DNA of 64,000 nucleotides from JANXSS01 sp025356535 (GTDB lineage: Bacteria; Pseudomonadota; Gammaproteobacteria; Burkholderiales; Burkholderiaceae_D), in assembly GCA_043762325.1 (NCBI GenBank), contig JAYUMU010000140.1:1-64000 (forward strand). Reading direction: 5' to 3'. Positions 1 through 9,629 of the stretch are shown one piece after another. A model generated the notes under the pieces. The model was given only the letters and a program-made list of their open reading frames with translations. It was not told where the DNA came from and ran no database searches. The number at the start of each line of letters is the position of its first letter. Position 1 is the first letter of the stretch. A program made the translations under genes and the position numbers.

Positions 1-463
<463 letters not shown>

Positions 464-591
464 ATGGGCCCAATGGTTTTACACAATCGCCACATTATAA
501 AATAGAAGGCTGTTTCGCCTCCGAACTGAATTTTCCGGGCAGGCACTTACCCGTTTGCCTTGCCTGATTTTCCACCTACCCTGTCCCTCCC

Positions 592-1338
592 ATGTACAAA
601 ATCGTTTTCATGCGCCACGGCGAGTCCACCTGGAATCTCGACAACCGTTTTACTGGCTGGACCGATGTCGACCTGACCGAAAAAGGCTGCGCCGAAGCGC
701 GCCATGCCGGCAAGCTGCTTAAAGATGCCGGCCTGTCGTTCGACCTGGCCTACACCTCGGTGTTGAAACGCGCCATCCGCACCATGTGGCTCACCCTCGA
801 CGAAATGGACCTGATGTACGTGCCGGTGGAAATCGACTGGCGCCTGAACGAGCGGCATTACGGCGCGCTGCAGGGCCTGAACAAGGCGGAAACCGCGGCC
901 CTGTACGGCGACGCCCAGGTGCTGGTATGGCGCCGCAGCTACGACACGCCGCCCAATCCGCTGCCGCAGGGCGATCCGCGCACCTCGTTCGACGACCCGC
1001 GCTACGCCGGCCTGTCGCGCGCGCAGATTCCGCTGACCGAATGCCTGAAGGACACGGTGGCACGCGTCATGCCGGCCTGGGACGACACCATTGCGCCGGC
1101 CATCCGCGCCGGCCGCCGCATCCTGATCTCGGCGCACGGCAACAGCCTGCGCGCGCTCATCAAGTCGCTCGACGGCATTTCCGACGCCGATATCGTCGGC
1201 CTGAACATTCCGAACGGCCAGCCGCTGGTCTACGAACTCGATGCCGACCTGCGGCCGATCCGGCATTACTATCTCGGCGACGCCGCTGCAATGGATGCGG
1301 CCATGGCTGCGGTCGCCGGCCAGGGCAAGGCGAAGTAG
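592..1338 (+). CDS. gpmA: 2,3-bisphosphoglycerate-dependent phosphoglycerate mutase
   Basis: This cytoplasmic glycolytic and gluconeogenic enzyme interconverts 3- and 2-phosphoglycerate. The 248-residue length is normal for the dPGM family. The phosphohistidine motif RHGES lies at residues 8-12 (catalytic His9), the general-base region NERHYG near 86-91, and the second catalytic histidine in SAHGNS (His182). The start follows a pyrimidine-rich leader without a strong Shine-Dalgarno sequence, but the N-terminus MYKIVFMRHGE matches the family. It stands alone between the divergent rhodanese and the downstream protease gene. Confidence 0.97.
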   Translation: MYKIVFMRHGESTWNLDNRFTGWTDVDLTEKGCAEARHAGKLLKDAGLSFDLAYTSVLKRAIRTMWLTLDEMDLMYVPVEIDWRLNERHYGALQGLNKAETAALYGDAQVLVWRRSYDTPPNPLPQGDPRTSFDDPRYAGLSRAQIPLTECLKDTVARVMPAWDDTIAPAIRAGRRILISAHGNSLRALIKSLDGISDADIVGLNIPNGQPLVYELDADLRPIRHYYLGDAAAMDAAMAAVAGQGKAK

Positions 1339-1545
1339 CGCGTGCGGCGTTCGGTCGGTGGAAACACAATAATTGTCCCCCGGAATGAACGCATGGCCGC
1401 ATTCAGTGTCCTAGCGGCAACATCATCCGGCAACACACCGACGGCAGCGGGAATTCGGGTTTATACTTTGAGGCGCTGCATCCGGGCCGCATGCGCGCCC
1501 TCCCCCGGCGTCTGACGACGGGCAACCTCTAGGGCACACGCTTAC

Positions 1546-2988
1546 ATGAGCATTAAACTCAAGAACCTCGGCCTGATCGGCCTTGGCATGGTAGCCGGCG
1601 TTGCCGGTTCGATGCAGTTCGACGCGCTGGCGCAAAAGAATGCCGGCGCGCCGCTGCCGGTCGACGAACTGCGCCAGCTCGCCGACGTCTTCGGGCTGAT
1701 CAAGTCGGATTACGTCGAGACGGTCGAGGACAAGAAACTGCTCACCGAGGCGATCACCGGCATGGTGGCGTCGCTCGATCCGCATTCGGCCTACCTCGAC
1801 AAGAAAGCCTTCAAGGAACTGCGCGAAGGCACGCAGGGCAAGTTCGTCGGTCTGGGCATCGAGGTCGGCATGGAAGACGGCTATGTCAAGGTGGTCTCGC
1901 CCATCGAGGAGTCGCCCGCCTACCGCGCCGGCATCAAGGCCGGTGACCTGATCACGCGCCTGGACACGACGCCGGTCAAGGGCCTGACCCTGGACGAAGC
2001 CGTCAAGAAGATGCGCGGCGAACCGAATACCAAGATCACGCTGACGATCGCCAGGAAGGACGAAGACAAGCCGATCGTCATCACCATCGTGCGCCAGGAA
2101 ATCCGGGTGCAAAGCGTCAAGGCGAAGCTGATCGAGCCGGGCTACGCCTGGGTGCGGGTATCGCAGTTCCAGGAGCCGACGGTCGACGACATGGCGCGCA
2201 AGATCACGGCGATCTACGCCCAGGACCCGCAATTGAAGGGTCTGGTGCTGGACCTGCGCAACGATCCGGGCGGCGTGCTGCCGGGCGCCATCGGCGTGTC
2301 GGCGGCGTTCCTGCCGAAAGATGCGGTGGTGGTGTCGACCAATGGCCAGTTGCCGGATTCGAAGGCGACCTTCTATGCCCGCCGTGAATTCTATGGCACC
2401 CGCAGCGTCGGCGATCCGCTCGCCAAACTGCCGGAAGCACTGAAGAAAGTGCCGATGGTCGTGCTGGTCAATGCCGGCTCGGCATCGGCCTCCGAGATCG
2501 TCGCCGGCGCCCTGCAGGATTACAAGCGCGCCATCATCATGGGCTCGCAAACCTTCGGCAAGGGCTCGGTGCAGACGATTCGCCAGCTCTCCGCCGACAC
2601 GGCGGTGAAACTCACCACGGCACGCTACTACACGCCGAACGGCCGCTCGATCCAGGCAAAGGGCATCGTGCCCGACATCATGGTCGACGAATATGCGGAT
2701 GGTGACGGCCTGAACGGCCTGCGCCTGCATGAAGCCGACCTGCAGAAGCATCTGTCCAACGACAAGGACAAGGACATCCAGGCGTCGACCCGGCTGAAGG
2801 TCGACGAACTCGAAGAAGAGCAGCGCCTGGTCGCCCTGCAGAAGAAGCGCAAGCCGCTCGAATTCGGCAGCAAGGATGATTTCCAGCTGGCGCAGGCAAT
2901 GAACAAGCTGAAGGGCTTGCCGGTGCAGGTGTCGAAGGTCAAGGAAGTGGTGAGCAAGGAAGAAAAGAAGGACGAGAAGAAGGAGTGA
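1546..2988 (+). CDS. ctpA: S41-family C-terminal processing peptidase (CtpA/Prc type)
   Basis: The 480-residue serine protease has an N-terminal hydrophobic segment (about residues 7-22) for export or anchoring. A PDZ domain follows (about 95-175, starting at VGLGIEV), then the S41 catalytic core. The Ser/Lys dyad is visible as Ser316 in GSASASE and Lys339 in TFGKGS. The Lys/Glu-rich tail (KEEKKDEKKE) is probably disordered. Such enzymes trim or degrade periplasmic proteins from their C-termini. It lies 207 bp downstream of gpmA on the same strand and is followed by a clear intrinsic terminator. Confidence 0.95.
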   Translation: MSIKLKNLGLIGLGMVAGVAGSMQFDALAQKNAGAPLPVDELRQLADVFGLIKSDYVETVEDKKLLTEAITGMVASLDPHSAYLDKKAFKELREGTQGKFVGLGIEVGMEDGYVKVVSPIEESPAYRAGIKAGDLITRLDTTPVKGLTLDEAVKKMRGEPNTKITLTIARKDEDKPIVITIVRQEIRVQSVKAKLIEPGYAWVRVSQFQEPTVDDMARKITAIYAQDPQLKGLVLDLRNDPGGVLPGAIGVSAAFLPKDAVVVSTNGQLPDSKATFYARREFYGTRSVGDPLAKLPEALKKVPMVVLVNAGSASASEIVAGALQDYKRAIIMGSQTFGKGSVQTIRQLSADTAVKLTTARYYTPNGRSIQAKGIVPDIMVDEYADGDGLNGLRLHEADLQKHLSNDKDKDIQASTRLKVDELEEEQRLVALQKKRKPLEFGSKDDFQLAQAMNKLKGLPVQVSKVKEVVSKEEKKDEKKE

Positions 2989-3025
2989 CGGCGGCCCTGC
3001 AGGCAGGGCGTCCAGCGCAGGACCG

Positions 3026-3047
3026 GGCCGCAGCGATGCGGCCTTTT
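3026..3047 (+). terminator. intrinsic terminator after ctpA
   Basis: A 7-bp stem GGCCGCA / TGCGGCC closes a GCGA tetraloop and is followed directly by TTTT. It lies 38 bp after the ctpA stop and before the convergent leucine-rich-repeat gene. Confidence 0.85.
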
Positions 3048-3085
3048 GCTGTCCTGCGCCGGCACCGCGGTCAGCTCGCAGCGCC

Positions 3086-4714
3086 TCAGATGTGTAGTTT
3101 GCGCAGGTTCGGCATGGCGTGCAATGCATCGCGACTCGCCTGGCTCAGGGGCCCCCTGCGGTCCCGCATGTCGAGCAGGGCGAGGTTGGTCAGTTCGGCC
3201 AGCGCCGCTGCGACGGCATCGTCGACGTGGCTATGGCGAATGATCAGTTGCCGCAGGTTGGGCAGTGTCGCAAGCTCGCTCACCTGCGCCAGGCTGAGAT
3301 CGATGCCGCTGACATTGACGCTGGCAAGCCTGGGCAGTGTTGCCAGTGCTGAAAGGCATCCATGCGGTAGATCGCTCCAGCCAAGATCAAGGCTGGCAAG
3401 GCCGGGATGGGTTGCGGCAAGCGCATGCATGTCGTCGGGGTACAGCATACTTGCCGCAACGCCAAGGCTGCTCAGGTGAGAGAAGCCGTTCAAAGCCGCT
3501 ATCAGTTGCGTCCCCTCCGCCCGGCCAAATCGCGCCGTGTAGCCGACGTCGAGGCTGGTCAGCCCGGTGAGCGCGCCGGCAAGCGTATCCAGTGTCGTGC
3601 CGAGCGCCGCAGTGTCCATTTGGGCGCCGGCAATGCTCAGGCTGGTCAGCCCGGAGAGCGTGGTGAGCCCGGCCAGGCTGGTGGCGTCGAGTCGGTTGGA
3701 CGCAACATCGAGGCTGGTCAGGCCGGTCAGTGCGGCCAGTGCCGGAACCAGCGCAGGCCCTGCGCTGTGTGAACGAAGATTGAGCCTGTTCAGCCTGGTC
3801 AGACGGCCCAGCTGTGGCAGGTGATGCACGATGACCGGCGTGCGCCTGCCGTCGATGGTGTGATGTATGGAGGCCGGAAAATCAAGGCAAAGCGCTTCGA
3901 GCGCGGGATTGTTGGCCTGTATCGTTGCCAGTGCGGGCAGTATGTGCTGGACATCGACCGGATGCCCGTTGCGGTACTGCACGTCCAGGCTTTTCAGATC
4001 GGTTTTTCTTGTCAGCACCTCAAGCAAAATGCCCTCCTTGCTGCCGGTTCCGTGGAATCCCAGGGCATTTTCGCCGATGAGCGCTGGCAGATCGATGCCC
4101 ACATCCTGTTGGTCCTTGAGCAATTCTTCAAGCGCGCTACGGAAGCCGGCATTGTCGTCGGCAAAATCGCCGGCAAGCTGCGTGATCGACTTCTGCACTG
4201 ACTGCTGGTGGGCGACGCGTCGTATGTCGGCGGCGCCAGGCTGTGCGAGGAGCAACGCCACGTCGGCGCGCAGCGTGGTGGAGCTGGCCCGGATATTTGC
4301 CAGCTCGCGTGCCCTGGGCAGGATATCGTTGCCCGCTCTTGCCTGCGACTGGCCCAGGTACGCAAATATCGCCGCGCGCAGTTCGGGGGACCGGAGCACT
4401 TGCGACCTGGCAGTGCAGGGCGGTGCTTCCATCGCATCGCCGGGCGCTGCCGCAGCAGGCGCAGGTGCAGGCTGCGCTGCTGCCTGGGATGCGGCCGCTT
4501 GCGAGGCCCTGATGCGACTGCGCAGCTCGGACAAGGGCGTTGGCGGCACCAGCTTCGAGCGCGGCCTGGTCTGCGCGGCAGCCGTGCTCGTGCCTGCCGA
4601 TTGTGCCGATTGTGCCGATTCTGCCGATTCTGCCGATTCTGCAGGCGCAGGCTTCGGCGCGGATGCTGGCGCAGCGCCGCTGCCGGGCGGCGGGATATTC
4701 GTGCGATTTTTCAT
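3086..4714 (-). CDS. leucine-rich-repeat protein with F-box-like segment, effector-like
   Basis: I chose the start at 4714, where CCGGA lies about nine bases upstream. The frame stays open 52 codons further upstream, but with atypical sequence. The 542-residue product has three parts. An Ala/Pro/Ser/Gln-rich, probably disordered N-terminus covers about the first 130 residues. A helical middle includes a segment, SPELRAAIFAYLGQ, that resembles an F-box core. A C-terminal array of LRR units (LTSLDVASN, LTSLSIAGA, LTSLDVGYT, LASLDLGWS, LRQLIIRHS, LALLDMRDR) completes it. F-box plus LRR is the architecture of the Ralstonia GALA type III effectors. No signal peptide is visible. No secretion-system genes lie in the window, so effector function is inference. 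It converges on ctpA. Confidence 0.7.
   Translation of the reverse strand: MKNRTNIPPPGSGAAPASAPKPAPAESAESAESAQSAQSAGTSTAAAQTRPRSKLVPPTPLSELRSRIRASQAAASQAAAQPAPAPAAAAPGDAMEAPPCTARSQVLRSPELRAAIFAYLGQSQARAGNDILPRARELANIRASSTTLRADVALLLAQPGAADIRRVAHQQSVQKSITQLAGDFADDNAGFRSALEELLKDQQDVGIDLPALIGENALGFHGTGSKEGILLEVLTRKTDLKSLDVQYRNGHPVDVQHILPALATIQANNPALEALCLDFPASIHHTIDGRRTPVIVHHLPQLGRLTRLNRLNLRSHSAGPALVPALAALTGLTSLDVASNRLDATSLAGLTTLSGLTSLSIAGAQMDTAALGTTLDTLAGALTGLTSLDVGYTARFGRAEGTQLIAALNGFSHLSSLGVAASMLYPDDMHALAATHPGLASLDLGWSDLPHGCLSALATLPRLASVNVSGIDLSLAQVSELATLPNLRQLIIRHSHVDDAVAAALAELTNLALLDMRDRRGPLSQASRDALHAMPNLRKLHI
4596..4640. repeat. 9-bp coding microsatellite inside the LRR gene
   Basis: Five tandem units follow one another: two of GCCGATTGT and then three of GCCGATTCT. 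Read leftward they encode the tripeptide repeats ESA and QSA in the disordered N-terminus of the LRR protein. Because the unit is nine bases long, gain or loss of copies keeps the reading frame. Confidence 0.9.
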
Positions 4715-4910
4715 GCTGTGCATTCCGGTTTGCGCGGCGGCAGTCAAGCGCCGGGGATTGGTCGTTGCGTTCTCCCGGCGCTTTGAAATCAGGAAAATTT
4801 CCCATGCGCATGGCGACGTGCGCCTGCCACAGTGCGCAAGTATCTGGTAACAAATAAATTGTAATTTCAACTACCATCAACACCCCGGCCGATTGTGCAA
4901 CGTCATCGTT

Positions 4911-4938
4911 GGCCGACCAGACCAAGCTTTGGTCGGCC
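4911..4938. promoter_or_regulatory. inverted repeat upstream of the ThiF/MoeB-family gene
   Basis: GGCCGACCA and TGGTCGGCC form a perfect 9-bp dyad with a 10-base centre that is itself partly symmetric. It lies about 50 bp before the start codon at 4990, between two divergent genes. It could be an operator or an RNA hairpin in the leader. No T-run follows, so it is not a standard terminator. The function is unassigned. Confidence 0.4.
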
Positions 4939-4989
4939 GAATCCGCAGCGTTCATTTGCAGTCGGAAACCGTACCTTTCACAGGAGCCT

Positions 4990-5754
4990 ATGAACGACCA
5001 ACAACTGCTGCGCTATTCGCGCCACATACTGCTCGATGAAATCGGCATCGAAGGCCAGCAGCGTCTGCTTGCCGCGCATGCCCTGGTCATCGGCGCCGGC
5101 GGCCTGGGCTCGCCGGTGGCGCTGTACCTGGCCTCGGCCGGCATCGGCACCATCACGCTGGTCGATGACGACAGCGTCGAGCTGACCAATTTGCAGCGCC
5201 AGATCATGCACACGACGCAGCGCATCGGCGAGCCCAAGGCGAGTTCCGGCAAGGCGGCGCTGGCAGCGATCAATCCGGAGGTGTCGGTGGCAGCGCTGAT
5301 CGAGCGGGCCGAGGGCGCCCGTCTGGCCGAACTGGTGGCTGCAGCCTCGGTGGTGCTGGACTGCACCGACAACTTCGCGACCCGCCATGCGATCAACCGC
5401 GCCTGCGTGGCCGCGCGCGTGCCGCTGGTGTCGGGTGCGGCGATCCGCTTCGATGGCCAGGTCAGTGTCTTCGACAGCCGCAGCGACAGCGCGCCCTGCT
5501 ATGCCTGCCTGTTTCCGCCGGATGGCAGCTTCGATGAAATCAATTGCGCAACGATGGGCGTGTTCGCGCCGCTGGTGGGCATCATCGGCGCGATGCAGGC
5601 AGCCGAGGCGCTGAAGATCGCTGCCGGAATCGGCAGGTCGCTTGCCGGACGGCTGCTGCTGTTCGACGGCCTGCAGGCCGAGTGGACCAGCATTGCCATT
5701 GCGCGCGACGCGGCCTGCAGCGTCTGCGGCCAGCAGGTGTCCGGCCACGGTTAG
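4990..5754 (+). CDS. ThiF/MoeB/HesA-family adenylyltransferase
   Basis: This E1-like enzyme adenylates the C-terminal Gly-Gly of a small sulfur carrier (ThiS or MoaD type) for thiamine or molybdopterin synthesis. In the 254-residue protein the nucleotide-binding GAGGLGSP motif is at about 35-42. The zinc cysteines are Cys170 and Cys173 (CYAC) and Cys243 and Cys246 (CSVC), and the conserved NCATMG loop contains Cys186. There is no C-terminal rhodanese domain. The start is set by AGGAG four bases upstream. No thi or moa genes are adjacent, so I cannot choose between MoeB and ThiF. Confidence 0.88.
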   Translation: MNDQQLLRYSRHILLDEIGIEGQQRLLAAHALVIGAGGLGSPVALYLASAGIGTITLVDDDSVELTNLQRQIMHTTQRIGEPKASSGKAALAAINPEVSVAALIERAEGARLAELVAAASVVLDCTDNFATRHAINRACVAARVPLVSGAAIRFDGQVSVFDSRSDSAPCYACLFPPDGSFDEINCATMGVFAPLVGIIGAMQAAEALKIAAGIGRSLAGRLLLFDGLQAEWTSIAIARDAACSVCGQQVSGHG

Positions 5755-5921
5755 CGGTCCGCGGTTTGGTGGGGTTCGGCGCGATTTCGCGCGACCCATT
5801 ACCATTGCCCTGTAATGCAAGCGCAGCCGCATCCGCAAGCGGCGCGCAACCGGACGAGTCACCGTATCGCCACGCCTGCACCCGTACCGGCAACGCCGTT
5901 TTCAAACTAGGACACTCAATC

Positions 5922-8666
5922 ATGCTGCAACACTGGAATCAAGCCGGACGCGCGCTGGCGCTAACCGCCGTCACGGTCGTGACGATCTTCGTTGGCCAGG
6001 GCGCTGCCGCCCAGGCGCTGCCGGCCGGCATCACCCGCGGGCCGTCGGTCGAGGGCATCACCGAATACCGGCTGCAGAACGGCATGAAGGTGCTGCTGTT
6101 TCCGGACGCCTCCAAGCCGACGGTCACCGTCAACGTCACCTACCTGGTCGGCTCGCGCCATGAGAACTATGGCGAGACCGGCATGGCGCATCTGCTCGAA
6201 CACCTGATGTTCAAGGGCGCGCCAAAAAATCCGCGCATCGACCAGCAGTTCAACAACCGCGGCATGAAGGCCAACGGCACGACTTCGCTGGACCGCACCA
6301 ATTACTACGAAACCTTCCAGGCCAGCGACGACAACCTGAAATGGGCGATCGACATGGAAGCCGATCGCATGGTGCATTCGTTCATTGCAAAGAAGGATCT
6401 CGATTCCGAGATGACGGTGGTGCGCAATGAATTCGAGAACGGCGAGAATTCGCCCTTCGGCGTCATGACCAAGCGCATGCAGAGCATCGCCTACGACTGG
6501 CACAGCTACGGCAAGCCGACGATCGGCAACCGCAGCGACATCGAGAACGTCGCCATCGGCAACCTGCAGGCGTTCTACCGCACCTACTACCAGCCCGACA
6601 ATGCGGTGCTGCTGGTGGCCGGCAAGTTCGATCCGGCCAGGACGTTGTCGATGATCGGCAGCGCCTTCGGTGCGATTCCCAAGCCCAAGCGCAGCCTGCC
6701 GGTGTTCTGGACGGTCGAGCCGACCCAGGATGGCGAGCGTGCCTTCAGCGTGCGCAGGAAAGGCGACGTGCAGATCGTCAGCGTCGCCTACAAGGTGCCC
6801 AGCGGGCTGACCACCGACAGCGACGCCATGTCCTTTGCCGCCGAGATCCTGACCGACACGCCCAACGGCCGCCTGCACAAGCTGCTGGTCGAGCCCGGCC
6901 GCGCCTCGCAGGTGTTCGACTACGGCATGACCGGCTATGCGCCCGGCCTGCAGATGCTCGGCATCGTGGTCAGGAAGGACCAGCCGATCGAACCGGTGCG
7001 GGAAGCGCTGATTGCTGCCATCGAAAGCTTCAAGGACACGCCGCCGACACCGGAGGAAATGGAACGGGTCAAGCGCAACTATGCCAACCAGACCGAGAAG
7101 ATGTTGAACGATCCGGAGCAGGTCGGCGTGACCCTGTCGGAAGCGATTGCGCTGGGCGACTGGCGCCTGTTCTTCGAGGGGCGCGACGCGGCTGCCCGCG
7201 TCACCGCCGAGCAGGTCACCGCAGTGGCCGCCCGCTACTTCCGGCGCGACAACCGCACCGTGGGCACCTTCGTGCCCGAAGACCGGGTATTGCGCGCCGA
7301 GATTCCGGCCGCACCGACGGTTGCCGAAGTGCTCAAGGACTTCAAGCCGAAAAAAGAGCTTGCCGCCGCCGAAGCCTTCGACCCGAACCAGGACAACATC
7401 AACCGCCGCACCACCCGCACCACCGTCGGTGGCCTGAAGGTCGCGCTGCTGCCGAAGAAGACGCGCGGCGAAACGGTGTCGGTCGCACTGACCCTGCACT
7501 GGGGCGATGAAAAGAGCCTGTTCGGCAAGCAGACCGTGGCCAGCATGACCAACGCCATGCTCACGCGCGGCACCAGCAAGTACACCCGCGAGCAGCTCTC
7601 GGATGAATTCGACAAGCTAAAAATCACCGGCAACGTCTATCACTTCGACACCACCCGCGCCAACCTGGCGGCGGCGTTGCGGCTGGCCGCGCACGTGATG
7701 AAAGAGCCGAGTTTTCCGCCGGCCGAATTCGAGCAGTTGCGCCAGCAGACCCTGGTCGGCATCGAAGCCCAGCGCAACGATCCGAAGAGCGTCGCGGGAC
7801 AAGCGCTGGGCGAATATTTCAGCCGCTATCCGAAGGGCGACTACCGCGCCGTGCAGAGCATCGACGAGCAGATCGCCGCGATCAAGGCGATCACGCTCGA
7901 CGACGTCAAGCGCTTCCACCGCGAATTCTATGGCGCTTCGCAGGGCGAGCTGTCGATCGTGGGCGACTTCGATGCGCAGGAAGCCGGCGCGGTCGTTGCC
8001 GCCGAATTCACCGGCTGGAAAAGCGCGGCGCCCTACGCCCGCCTGCCGCACATGAACTTCGACGTCGTCCCGGTGCGCAAGAACCTCGATACGCCCGACA
8101 AGGAAAACGGCGTGTATGTCGCCCGCATCAATCTCGACCTGGCCGACAACGATCCGGACTTTGCCGCGCTGTCGCTGGCCAATTACATCTTCGGCGGCGG
8201 CGCCGGCCTGAACTCGCGCGTCATGGAGCGGATTCGCCAGAAGGATGGCCTGTCCTACGGCGGCGGCTCGTCGGTCAGCGCCGGCTCGATCGACCGCGCC
8301 GGCAGCTTCAGCCTCAGTGCCATCGCCGCGCCGCAAAACCTGGCCAAGGTCGACGGCGCCCTGCGTGCCGAACTGGAGCGGGCGGTGAAGGATGGCTTCA
8401 CCGCCGAAGAGATCGCCCGGGCGAAATCGGGATTGCTGCAGCAACGGGTACAGACCCGGGCGCAGGACAGTGCGCTGGCCAACGGCTGGGTCACTTACCT
8501 GTTCCTGGACCGCACCTATGAATGGAGCAAGCAGTTCGAAGCGCGGATCGTCGCGCTGACACCCGAGCAGGTCAATGCCGCCTTCCGGCGCGCCATCGAC
8601 CCGGCGCGACTGGTGGTGGTGACCGCCGGCGACGAGGCGAAATCGAAGCTCGCCACCAGGCGGTGA
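5922..8666 (+). CDS. M16-family zinc metalloprotease, two-domain, exported
   Basis: The frame opens at 5544 inside the previous gene, but the first plausible start is 5922, which begins a signal peptide (about residues 10-31, cutting near AAAQA). The 914-residue protein has an active N-terminal M16 domain with the inverted zinc motif HLLEH (His90, Glu93, His94) and a C-terminal M16 half (from about residue 490) that lacks it. This is the usual arrangement of pitrilysin-like peptidases. It probably degrades peptides in the periplasm. A 535-bp non-coding stretch follows. Confidence 0.92.
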   Translation: MLQHWNQAGRALALTAVTVVTIFVGQGAAAQALPAGITRGPSVEGITEYRLQNGMKVLLFPDASKPTVTVNVTYLVGSRHENYGETGMAHLLEHLMFKGAPKNPRIDQQFNNRGMKANGTTSLDRTNYYETFQASDDNLKWAIDMEADRMVHSFIAKKDLDSEMTVVRNEFENGENSPFGVMTKRMQSIAYDWHSYGKPTIGNRSDIENVAIGNLQAFYRTYYQPDNAVLLVAGKFDPARTLSMIGSAFGAIPKPKRSLPVFWTVEPTQDGERAFSVRRKGDVQIVSVAYKVPSGLTTDSDAMSFAAEILTDTPNGRLHKLLVEPGRASQVFDYGMTGYAPGLQMLGIVVRKDQPIEPVREALIAAIESFKDTPPTPEEMERVKRNYANQTEKMLNDPEQVGVTLSEAIALGDWRLFFEGRDAAARVTAEQVTAVAARYFRRDNRTVGTFVPEDRVLRAEIPAAPTVAEVLKDFKPKKELAAAEAFDPNQDNINRRTTRTTVGGLKVALLPKKTRGETVSVALTLHWGDEKSLFGKQTVASMTNAMLTRGTSKYTREQLSDEFDKLKITGNVYHFDTTRANLAAALRLAAHVMKEPSFPPAEFEQLRQQTLVGIEAQRNDPKSVAGQALGEYFSRYPKGDYRAVQSIDEQIAAIKAITLDDVKRFHREFYGASQGELSIVGDFDAQEAGAVVAAEFTGWKSAAPYARLPHMNFDVVPVRKNLDTPDKENGVYVARINLDLADNDPDFAALSLANYIFGGGAGLNSRVMERIRQKDGLSYGGGSSVSAGSIDRAGSFSLSAIAAPQNLAKVDGALRAELERAVKDGFTAEEIARAKSGLLQQRVQTRAQDSALANGWVTYLFLDRTYEWSKQFEARIVALTPEQVNAAFRRAIDPARLVVVTAGDEAKSKLATRR

Positions 8667-9201
8667 TGCCGGCGCGTGCCGGCAGCCGCGCGTCTTGATG
8701 ATCGAGGATGACCAGCGTCCGGTGGCGCTGGTGGCGCGCACGCCGTGGCAGAACGATGCACTCCTGCCGGCAGGTCGGATCGACGACTGCCGCTGACATA
8801 CCGCTTGCGGCCTGAAGCCATTGCCGCCGTTGCCGGGCGGCCCGCGCCCGGCACACACCAGCGGACCGGCCCGTGGATCTGCGCCGCGGATCCGGACATG
8901 CCGCGTGAAGGGCATGGAACCTGTTCCACGGTTCCGCTCGCGCGCAACGCGCGCTGAGACGCCGTGCGCATGCGGCGTACGCACGCCGCCTTGCAACCAT
9001 CTTGCACTGCCGTGTTTTTCTTGCCCCCGTACGACCTATCAAAAACCCTGATCGTTGAAGACATTCGGGCGTCGCCTATCGGATTTTTCTGCTTATTTTT
9101 GTACGGGCCGGGGGATAGAGTTGTCCTCACTTCGACGCGTCTCCAAAAACAATTCGCGTCGGCCGCAACCCATGAGTCACCTCATTTACCCGGAGACCGA
9201 A
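8667..9201. other. non-coding region between the protease gene and the small-protein locus
   Basis: No convincing gene is visible on either strand, and the short open frames here have no plausible ribosome site and no recognisable product. The part nearest the first small gene is AT-richer (about 9040-9115). It also contains a 7-bp inverted repeat, CGACGCG and CGCGTCG, at 9133-9139 and 9155-9161. The stretch probably holds the promoter and leader of the small exported-protein genes. Confidence 0.6.
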
Positions 9202-9534
9202 ATGGAACATGCAAGCCTGCGAGAAACCCAAAAACCGATGAAGTCGACCCTGCTGCGCGCAGCGGTGACCGGCCTGTTGCTCGGCGCTGCCAGCGTCGCC
9301 AGTGCCGCAGAACCGGTGACATTGACTGACAGGCAAATGGACAGCGTTTCGGCTGGCTATCAGCGGTCCTATTCAAGTGCATCGGCGAGCGCACTGGCTG
9401 GCTTTGCCACTGCCGGGTCGCAGACCACTGCCTTCAGCAATGGCCCGGTCAAGGTGACTGGTTCGACGAGTGCGGGCGTGGCTGCCGGCATCGGTGCCGG
9501 CGCCACGGCGAACGCCGGCACCGTCTTCCGTTGA
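9202..9534 (+). CDS. small exported protein 1 with double-glycine-like leader
   Basis: The ATG at 9202 has CGGAG seven bases upstream; an inner ATG at 9238 would begin the signal peptide directly. The signal peptide ends near ASAAEP (about residue 36). Next comes LTDRQMDSVSAG (residues 41-52), with Leu, Met and Val at -12, -7 and -4 and Ala-Gly at -2/-1, the pattern of a bacteriocin double-glycine leader. Cleavage after Gly52 would leave 58 residues, rich in Ser, Ala, Gly and Thr, without cysteine, ending in VFR. It is the first of five such genes. I infer that it is a substrate of the C39-like peptidase encoded at 10976. Confidence 0.8.
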   Translation: MEHASLRETQKPMKSTLLRAAVTGLLLGAASVASAAEPVTLTDRQMDSVSAGYQRSYSSASASALAGFATAGSQTTAFSNGPVKVTGSTSAGVAAGIGAGATANAGTVFR

Positions 9535-9629
9535 TGCGGCCGGCACATGTCGGTACGCCTGATAGCGCAGCAATGATGGATGGTTTTATCAACTAGCGCG
9601 CTGCGCTTTCTCAGAAGGAGTAAGTAGAA

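Noticed and set aside
1423..3129. 568-codon open frame antisense to ctpA, and similar long antisense frames over gpmA (547-1266) and the M16 protease gene (5961-7499)
   Set aside because: The products are His/Arg/Gln-rich with no domain and lie exactly opposite clear genes. Long antisense frames are expected in DNA of this GC content.
8697..8795. 32-codon open frame starting MIEDDQRP downstream of the M16 protease
   Set aside because: It has no Shine-Dalgarno sequence and no hydrophobic or conserved pattern, so there was no support for calling it a gene.
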